Source of the DNA: Bemisia tabaci
Lineage: Eukaryota; Arthropoda; Insecta; Hemiptera; Aleyrodidae
Length of the DNA: 64,000 bases
Assembly: GCF_918797505.1 (NCBI RefSeq)
Contig: NC_092801.1
Coordinates: 22,506,116 to 22,570,115 of the forward strand
Direction: 5' to 3'
The notes under the pieces were generated by a model, which was not told the origin of the DNA, made no database searches, and saw only the letters and a list, made by a program, of their open reading frames with translations. Shown here piece by piece: positions 57,043 to 64,000 of this stretch. Made by a program: the position numbers and the translations under genes. How positions within the stretch are numbered: position 1 is the first letter of the stretch; each line of letters starts with the position of its first letter.

Positions 57043-57597
57043 AGCTATCAATAAAATAATTGCTTGACATCGCCAATCAAGATTAAGATCTAGTGTAAGA
57101 CTCAATTTTGAAGTTAATTAATCCAAATATGAATCAAAAGTACCTACCGCCGAATAAATTACACGTAGCAATGATCAAATTTAATTCTGAATTCGAGGAA
57201 GGAACCAAAATTGATTGTCTATTTTCCCCGAAATAGTGGAGACCGACAAGGGAAACCGTACTTGAAGAATCCAGCATCGCCAAAAACTACGTAACGCCCA
57301 GTTTCCCATCGAAGCGAAATACTTCTAAGAGGAGAGAAAGAGAGAGAGAAAAAAAAAACCATTTCCATAAAGAAAGGGAGGAGAAAAAGTGATCGACAGA
57401 TATAAATGAAAAAATTAAGAGGGATGCTTTTATCCCGTTAATATCTTTCAGGAATTCGGATACTTCAGAGCCGCCCTTAACCGAGATTTCTCCGAGATCA
57501 CGATTAATATCTCACTTCTCAGAAATCCAAAATCAAAGGATACGCGCTTCTACCCTTAAAAATGTAAGGGTCAATGTTGCGGTCACTCCTGGACCGT
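57043..57597. other. No recognisable gene
   Basis: Unique intronic sequence, with a GA-rich stretch near 57330-57355. Confidence 0.45.
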
Positions 57598-58218
57598 CGC
57601 ACAGTGGATCGAATCAATCAGAGAGGTCGGACATGAAATTTTTTACTAAAACTGCAAATTTTTATGTTATTTCGTCACATTTTAAATTTTAAGGGGTGCC
57701 TCTGGCAGAAAATTTCACGAGGAAACCAATGGACCCACTTGTAGAGCCTCAAAATTTTGTATATGTCGCAGGCAATTAGCAAGCGGTTTGTTTTTATAAA
57801 TCGCAATAATCGGCATAACGCATTTTTTAAGAGTTATGGTCTTCAAAAGTATGAGTTCGGCTTGAAGCGCCTTCATTTTTTGTGATACTCTACGCTTTGT
57901 CTGGATTTTAGTTTAGTTGCCTGTCCGATCTCAACCCAACTAATGTCACGGAGTTCACTACACGCTCTTCTGAGTGTGTAAGTATATTTCTGCCATGTTT
58001 TTAAGGATGAAAAAGTGTCTATTCACATTATAGGCAACATAATCAGCACTCTAATCTTGTTCTTTTATTTTTAAATTTTATGATTTTCTATATTTATTCA
58101 CCTCTGGCTCGTGAATTGCCGGCGATTGCTAATTGCCTGCGACATATACACTGAGTTAGAGGCGTTTAAAGTTTCCGAACTTTGTCTGACCTCTCCCATT
58201 AACTCGATCCACTGTGCG
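57598..58218. repeat. D-family element, copy D5, with T nested
   Basis: CGCACAGTGGATCGAATCAA ... TTAACTCGATCCACTGTGCG. D sequence breaks after CTCAAAATTTTGTATA and resumes at TATACACTGAGTTAGAGG, the site corresponding to the AACGGAGTTAT segment where B2 entered D2a. Confidence 0.87.
57764..58144. mobile_element. T element nested in D5
   Basis: 381 bp with ends TGTCGCAGGCAATTAGCAA and TTGCTAATTGCCTGCGACA. Flanked by TATA on both sides (57760-57763, 58145-58148), so the target duplication is TATA or TA. The interior is not palindromic and has no long open frame, so it may be a deletion derivative of a larger element. Confidence 0.82.
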
Positions 58219-58454
58219 CTGATGGTCCCGATATCTCCACGATCCCGATCTATATTCTCGCACTTCTCGGAAAGCCGCAAAAATGATAATTAAATGATTC
58301 GGTCCCTCACTCCGCAGCATATGATTGAGAAGCGTATATCTGCTTTAATTAGCCGAGCTCGTCTAGGACACGACGATTATTTATTACCCCAATGTTTAGA
58401 CTTTTTCAAAGTCGGTTCCCAGGCCTCGTCTGTCTCAGCATCTTCCGACAGAGC

Positions 58455-59037
58455 TCTTGTGCTAAGGAAGAACGCCGTATGAGCCTTCAGACGCTGCCAA
58501 ACTTCCTTCGACGAATCTCGATTTTGCGGGGCGATTCCTGAGTATTTTTTCTTCCAAATTTTAGAAGAACACTGAAAAAAAGTGTGCTCGGCTCAAGCAT
58601 GATGATTCTTGAATTCGCCACCAAGAATTTTTTTATGTTGATTTAAGCTTAATTTTTCACGATACAAGAAAAAAATGGAGCATTCCAATGTCGCTAAGAC
58701 TGTGTAACCTTTTTCACCTCGCGAATATAAACTAATAATCTAGACAAGTTTTATCTTTGCACCCGATAAACTATAAATTTAAGACAAAAATCACCTTTGT
58801 AAATTCAATTTTTTGCATGATTTCAGTAATATTATTACAAAAAATGTATAAGTTACACAATCCCAGCGACATTGGAATGCCCTTGGTTCTATTTTGCAAA
58901 ATGCAATCCATTTGATCTAAAGTGTTCGAAAATTTCAACGAAAATTTTTCCTGTCAATCCTCAAAAATAGGTATTGTCTAAGGGGTAAATTTGGCAACAT
59001 GCGCGTGTTCATACGACGTTTTTCCATAGCAGGGCAG
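58455..59037. repeat. B-family foldback, copy B6, with nested repeat
   Basis: GTGCTAAGGAAGAACGCCGT, CGCTGCCAAACTTCCTTCGA on the left; GTAAATTTGGCAACATGCGC, CATACGACGTTTTTCCATAG, CAGGGCAG on the right. The middle (about 58571-58920) is foreign: it starts CACTGAAAAAAAGTGTGCTC and contains the X1 foldback. Confidence 0.78.
58672..58915. repeat. X foldback, copy X1
   Basis: GAGCATTCCAATGTCGCTAA, GACTGTGTAAC pairs with GTTACACAATCCCAGCGACA, TTGGAATGCCC. Shares AAACTATAAATTTAAGACAA and AAAATGCAATCCA-type sequence with X2. Confidence 0.8.
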
Positions 59038-59394
59038 GCTGAGCGATGCGACTGGCGACGGGATTGCACAGTTCATTTGCTTTTCGACTGGCTCTGCTTT
59101 TTTGGAAATTATAGCATCCGCCGAGTGACCAGTGCCCGGAGATAGATTCCGAGAACTAGGACCTCCCCAACGGGGAATCTTGATCGGGCTACCGTTTTTT
59201 TCCCATGTTCCAGAATCTCGGTGGAGGAAGGAGGTCCAGCGGGTGCCACCGTGGCTACACCTGGCGGGTGGCGCTAACAGGGATGACATTCGGCCTCGCC
59301 TCCTAGAGATACGGATTTTAGTCCGAACTCGAGAAACAAGTGCTGAAAAGTTAAGAGCCTTGTTCGTATTCACACCCCAAGTAGTAGTGATTAA
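59038..59394. other. No recognisable gene
   Basis: Open frames on both strands over 58978-59488 (156 and 118 codons) overlap. They have no recognisable domain and run into repeats at both ends. Confidence 0.45.
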
Positions 59395-59757
59395 CACTGA
59401 AAAAAAATTATCGGCGTTTTTACCAAGGTCCGTTGGTACCTTTACCATCTCACTTTCTTATACCAATTATACCAAGACAGACTGGTAAGTTTACCTAAAA
59501 ACCGGTATTTTTACTGTTTTTTTTTCAGGTAAGAATACCACTTTTATTGGTAAATCTATTCCCGGTAACTTTGCCATTTTATCTCGGTAATTCTACCACA
59601 TTCGATAAAAAATATTGGCGTTTTCACCAAGGTCCAGTAAAATTACCAATTCCATGAATGATAATTTTACCAAGAAAAAACTGGGATCAAATAGAACCCT
59701 GAATTCTTGGTAATTTTACCCTTTTCTTAGTAAATACACAGAGATTTTTTTTCAGTG
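59395..59757. mobile_element. Z element, CACTG ends, TTACCA-rich interior
   Basis: 363 bp, begins CACTGAAAAAAAATTATCGG and ends GATTTTTTTTCAGTG. Flanked by AA on both sides (59393-59394, 59758-59759). The interior is a mosaic of short TTACCA / TGGTAA words in both directions; TTTT(T/C)ACCAAGGTCC occurs twice, about 190 bases apart. Confidence 0.87.
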
Positions 59758-60533
59758 AAGTTACGGTTTGTTGCGTTTTTGATAGCTTATTACCTACTCT
59801 TTCTATTAAATGATTTGGCATAAAAAATATCGATGTTTCGACACCAAGGACGAAGGACAGGTAAAACAAAATTACCCCATTTAACCCTTGATTTGAAGAA
59901 TTATTGAGGCTCGTTAATTGCATCATCTCCGGCCTGCGATAAGAGCTACACAGCAAGCCGAAAGTAGAGAAAGGAAGCCAGGTTGCTAGACTTCGAAAAA
60001 AATTCAACTGGAAAAAAGTCAGTTCCAGGAGAGACCTGTGTAGCACTCGGAAATGGGAAGAATTTTTAGGGAAAAAACTGAACGTCCTTTCTCAGATAAA
60101 AGGACGTAAGTGTCTTTCAACTTCAACACTGCAAAATCCACAAGAGAGTGTTGCGCGTTTCTATTTGAAAATTTCACAGACTTTGCATCTGATATCACGC
60201 AGAAGTCAGTAAAATCTTGGACTAGAAATCAAAAAGTCATAATTTCATCGATTTTTCTTCTGATTTCACGTGAAAATCAGTAGAATTTTGGACTAAAAAT
60301 GACAAAGTCATAATTTCAAGAATAAAAACAAACTCTTTGAGTCGATTTAGTGATATTGGAATTGAGTTAGGTTCCTCCGTCTTCAAAACTACAAAAATTC
60401 GAATTGGGCGTTAAAAGGAAAAAAAAGAAGAGGAAAAAATTAAATAAAGAGTTAAAGATCTGCAGGGGGAAAATTTCAACAAAAACTCAGTTTTGGGCAA
60501 AAACAAGTTGGGTTCCCTCCAAACCGAGACATG
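59758..60533. other. No recognisable gene
   Basis: Unique intronic sequence. 60180-60330 has two similar passages (CTGATATCACGCAGAAGTCA and CTGATTTCACGTGAAAATCA, each followed by GTA(A)AAT..TTGGACTA). Confidence 0.45.
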
Positions 60534-60795
60534 CGATTGGATTGCATTTCACAATTAAAAAAGAACCAAGAGCATTCCAACATCGCGTCGCGTCGACAAG
60601 ACTGGGCAACTATTTTTACCTTGCAACTATTGAACTATCTTTACTCCCGATGAACTATACATTCAAGACGAAAATTACTTTTGTAAATTTAATTTCTTAG
60701 TGCTTACAGTAATTTTATTTCGAAGAATGTACGTTGCACAATTCTAGCAACATTTGAAGGCTTTTGGTTCCGTTTCGCAAAATGCAATCCAAGTA
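60534..60795. repeat. X foldback, copy X2
   Basis: GATTGGATTGCATTTCACAA, AACCAAGAGCATTCCAACAT on the left; AACATTTGAAGGCTTTTGGT, TTCGCAAAATGCAATCC on the right. The central TGAACTATACATTCAAGACG aligns with X1. Confidence 0.78.
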
Positions 60796-61186
60796 CTCTA
60801 ACCGTAAAATCCAGAGCTCCATAAAATCGACAATACCGAGGAAAATAAATCTTACCTCCATGACGCAACGTGCCAACGTGCGATCAGATTCGGTTGATTT
60901 TTGGGCCAAAAAACCGGGGGCAAAAAAAGGGGGAGGGGACGACGAAGACGCCCAGGACCAATTGATACAGGTGACGCTCAAGGTCGACCCTGATGCCTCC
61001 CCCTCCATTCTCGGCGTCTTTTTTTTTCGGGATGAAAGGGATTTTCAAAAAGCCCGTGGACCCGAAAAGGAGCGATTGAAGACGATTCGTTACAAGTTGC
61101 GGGCGGACAAAAGGGTCGCGTCTTGCGGCCGGGGGTGCGGGGAGGTCATTGTGTGGGTGCGGGTCGAATAAAAACGAAAATAGTCG
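60796..61186. other. No recognisable gene
   Basis: The 135-codon plus-strand frame (60764-61171) begins inside the X2 repeat and has a Lys/Gly-rich, domain-free sequence. It is not supported as a gene. Confidence 0.45.
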
Positions 61187-61305
61187 CTCCTCTAGCGTAA
61201 AGACACCTCGCTATCTCTGTATGAGCCTTGGAGAGTACGTATTCATACGGAAAATGAGGCTCATCTGGAAAAGTGATTATGTCCTTACGTTTGAGGAGCT
61301 ATGAA
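61187..61305. repeat. R-like foldback, copy R5
   Basis: CGTAAAGACACCTCGCTATC, TGTATGAGCC pairs loosely with GGCTCATCTGGAAAAGTGAT, TATGTCCTTACG. Confidence 0.6.
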
Positions 61306-63579
61306 CCCTCGCGACGCCAGAGACCCCAGATCGCACCTGCCCTGGAAACTGTGCCACGGATGACGCGCTGGGCGAGAACCGCGTATGATTATTGGGAATC
61401 GCGTGGGTGTTGCGTTGTTTTGGCTCGTTTAGCACCCGACGCAACCGACGCTGCGTCTTGCGTTGCGTTGCGGAGCGCTGAGTCACGCTTTCATTTTGCA
61501 TTTTCGGAAATTTACCGTGCACAATGATTTGGGAATCCGCGATTTCGGTCTTGGTTTTTGAGACCGGAGGCGATGGATTATCCACGCTGACGTTGAAAGT
61601 CGACTTATTTTATTTGGACTGAGTTTATTAGAAAGGAACTAACACACATTTTCGGAAAAATTGAGTTAAGAATGTTAAAATAATTGAATGAATGGATGGT
61701 GAAAAATTTTATTGACACAAAACTTGACGCCGTATCAAAATTGCGACTAAATTTTAAGGACGAAAAATTACCTACGCGAATTACAGCGTTCTGCATGTGA
61801 TGCGTGTATCTTATTCATATCTCTATGTTGCCTGAAGATTGTTTCAAGATAAGAAGCTACTTTTTAACGACGGATTTAAATTAAATCTTCCAGCTAAACG
61901 GTTTTAGCGGGAATCGTCTTCATCAACATCGTCCCTGTTTCTTTCTACTTAGGTACTTCTTTCTAGAGAGTTGTACCGAAAAATTTTTGGTACAACCAAA
62001 GTGATGATACAAGAAAGTGATGATAGCGCTGAAACGATGAAAGTATGTCGGTGAATTTTTGGCAAAAATTCACTATTATGTCTCGCTCCGGAATAAATAA
62101 TTTTATAATCGGTTCTCAAAGTTCAGAGCTGTGCATTGGGTCAGCGGTTACACTTCTTGTGGCCAGCGTCCTTCAGACGCATGCCAAAGCTACGCGACCC
62201 CTCCCACCCTAAACTGTCTGGAGGTCATCTATATCCGGCTGAGACCGAGCTTATGAGTAGCAAACGTGAGAGAAAGATGAGAAGTAACCCTCAGCATCAA
62301 CGTAGAGAAATTATGAATGAAAAATGTAATATTTGCCTCACTGGCGGTAATAGTGTTAGTATCTAATGTCTTTTATTTCCTGGTGTAAAAATTGAACGTT
62401 TCATCTAACTTAGCGTCTCGCCAGGTACAAATCCGGAAGATCTCAATTAAGAAAGTCATCCTGGCTTCCTCCGATCAGATTACTGGGGAATCCTATCTGA
62501 TACACGCTGACACTCTCACAAATTCATTTTGCTTAGCAATTAATCAAAATGACCCACGTGCGGTCTGATTTTTGACGACCATCGAGTCTGCGTGTTAAAA
62601 AGCTTGGTTTTTTATGGGGATTTTTTCAAACCGCTGATTGCAAATGAAGTCATATTTGCTGAAATGGATAACTTAATTATCTCGCTCGTCAAACCTGCTA
62701 AATTCTTCATCATATAATGTTTTGATCATGTTCCGAAAGACAACATGTCATGCTGCGCAAAGTTGCATGTCTATGTTACAATTTACATGTCATAATCCTG
62801 CCCCTACCCCCCCCCCCCTTTTCACGTCGCAGTTTTAACTTTTTTTCATGACAGACTATCTACATGGTACATGCTTTCTTTAATGAAACTATTGAAGACA
62901 ATTGCTTATTTCCGAAAAAAAAAAAATTGTTTGAAAAAAAAAGAATAAACTAAGACAGTCATTATGTACTACAAAGATGAAAATTGAGAGGATAGAGAAG
63001 AAAACACGACTGACAGTTGCTATTTCTATTAGAGCTGACTTAAATCTTGGTGTAAACACGGAAATCAGTATTATTAATGGCATTGCAAAGTTATTTCTAT
63101 GTGAATTCATATTTTGCGAGGCACGAAAAAAATCAATCAGTGCATGCCGCGTAACTACTTGTTTCTTTTAAAAAAACCTTTTAGATTCTCCAATTTTGCA
63201 AATTATTTCGTATGAAAAGGTTCTGCGAATGAAAAAACTAACGAACGTTTAAAGAAATTAATTTTTTGCACTGACATCATGCACCAGCTTGTTACGAAAC
63301 CTCTTCTTTTGGCTGGCAATGATCGCTAAGGGGTGTAAGGAAGGGGGATGATTTTCGAGGGACAATTTTTTTGCGATTCTTTTTGAAAAGAATCGTTTTG
63401 AGAAATATTAGGTGCTTCGACTTCAAACTGATGAAATTTTCTTTCAGGTGTCAGCTAGAGAACACGGCGAGAGAGGTTGCGATATACTCGCCCCCCCCCC
63501 CCTCCCATTTGTTTTTTAAAAAAATGAATTCACAAGGGAATTATGCAAGTGGGAGACGTAGAATAAAACAGAGTCCTAC
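61306..63579. other. Start of intron 1, no recognisable gene
   Basis: AT-rich sequence just downstream of exon 1 with poly-C runs at 62807-62818 and 63491-63502 and an A-rich tract at 62917-62945. No clear foldback or recognisable protein. First introns often hold enhancers, but nothing specific could be identified. Confidence 0.45.
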
Positions 63580-63780
63580 CTCCAACATCCATGTGGTGAC
63601 CATTTTCCTCATGAAGGGCTTGATGTCACTTTGCACTTGTTCGAAATAATCGACCCTGGGCACATACCCGCACTCGGAATCCAACAGATTGTTCAACACC
63701 CGAACATCACCGAACACAACCCGGTCAGTTTCGGCGAATCGATTGTCTGGGCTGATCCGTTCCGAGCACAGCAAATCCAT
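63580..63780 (-). CDS. CycD: Cyclin D, coding exon 1 (residues 1-67)
   Basis: First coding exon of a D-type cyclin, the regulatory subunit that activates Cdk4/6 to phosphorylate retinoblastoma protein in G1. The reading frame starts MDLLCSE. Residues 3-7 (LLCSE) fit the LxCxE Rb-binding motif typical of D cyclins. The exon ends in the start of the cyclin box, with DYFEQVQ and then MRKMVTTWMLE. The ATG at 63780 is chosen because an in-frame TAG lies upstream at 63837-63835 with no ATG between, the context is strong (A at -3, G at +4), and the motif sits at the N terminus as in the family. The exon ends GAG with donor gtagga at 63579, phase 0, and joins in frame to exon 2. Family identity is clear from the sequence; the exact transcription start is not. 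Confidence 0.95.
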
Positions 63781-64000
63781 GATTCCGCTTCGAAGTATCC
63801 AATCACCGAGAACCAAAAAAATCGCACCCACAACCTAGCGAACAGTTCTTGCGAGCTGTCAACGCACGAACACAACCACAAGCAGCGTCTTTCACTGACA
63901 ACACAACGACAAGCAGTGTCTTTCACAGACAACACAGCGACGAGAAGATCCGAGGTGTAATCAGTTCAGCGCGGAATTCCGCCGGAACGCAGCAATGTAA
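63781..64000 (-). promoter_or_regulatory. Cyclin D 5' leader and probable proximal promoter
   Basis: The 220 bases upstream of the cyclin D start codon, running to the window edge. Directly before the ATG the frame is open back to a TAG at 63837-63835. The stretch contains two tandem copies of a roughly 32-bp unit at about 63871-63935. On the minus strand there is a TCAGT near 63895-63891, which resembles an arthropod initiator, and TTCCGCGC near 63970, which is only a partial E2F-like match. No TATA box is evident. The promoter role is inferred from position only. Confidence 0.5.
63871..63935. repeat. Two tandem ~32-bp units in the cyclin D leader
   Basis: On the plus strand the unit reads roughly ACAACCACAAGCAGCGTC followed by TTTCACTGACAAC; the next copy differs at a few bases (ACAACGACAAGCAGTGTC, then TTTCACAGACAAC). 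The copies are adjacent and lie 90-155 bases upstream of the start codon, inside the leader or promoter. Confidence 0.75.

Larger units (their letters stand above)
52450..63579 (-). other. Cyclin D intron 1 (11,130 bp)
   Basis: Donor gtagga at 63579 and acceptor ttgcag ending at 52450. It holds repeat copies B4, D4 (with N2 and P nested), B5 (with E1 nested), E2, a foldback at 55781-55960, G6, D5 (with T nested), B6 (with X1 nested), Z, X2 and R5. The rest is AT-rich unique sequence with no supportable gene. No open frame resembling a protein was recognised in either direction. Confidence 0.9.

Noticed and set aside
58978..59488. Open frames of 156 (minus) and 118 (plus) codons
   Set aside because: Both run into repeat elements and share the same bases; no recognisable domain.
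60764..61171. 135-codon plus-strand frame
   Set aside because: Starts inside the X2 repeat, low-complexity Lys/Gly/Asp-rich composition, no domain.

Overview
The window is a piece of an animal nuclear genome, most likely an insect. One split gene, a D-type cyclin on the minus strand, runs through it, and almost everything else is intron packed with short non-coding mobile elements. The cyclin exons read as an arthropod cyclin D with canonical GT/AG junctions. Large repeat-filled introns, no operon-like gene packing and no long open frames rule out a prokaryote or organelle. A hemipteran such as a whitefly is possible, but that is only an impression from repeat style and base composition.

Gene layout, read right to left: 63781-64000 is 5' leader/promoter. 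Exon 1 is 63780-63580 (residues 1-67, with the LxCxE retinoblastoma-binding motif at residues 3-7). Intron 1 is about 11.1 kb. Exon 2 is 52449-52234 (residues 68-139, core of the cyclin box). Intron 2 is about 31.1 kb. Exon 3 is 21125-20969 (residues 140-191 plus one base of the next codon). Intron 3 begins at 20968. No exon encoding the C-terminal part was recognised between it and position 1, so the gene probably continues beyond the left edge.

The introns hold at least a dozen families of short inverted-repeat (foldback, MITE-like) elements, named here by letter. Family A is about 164 bp, is a palindrome along nearly its whole length, and has 8-bp target duplications (hAT-like). Families E, G and Z share CACTG...CAGTG ends and flanking 2-bp duplications (CACTA-like). 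Family H is a 441-bp near-perfect palindrome flanked by TTAA (piggyBac-like). Family N has an 8-bp duplication. Families B, C, D, L/M, Q, R, T, W and X are further repeats whose superfamily could not be fixed. Elements are often nested, up to three deep. A 186-bp tandem array lies at 1096-2222, a T/G-rich simple repeat at 47718-47905, and nine poly-C/poly-G runs are scattered through the window. No transposase or reverse transcriptase frame was seen, so none of the elements looks autonomous. No tRNA, rRNA, CRISPR or second protein gene could be supported.
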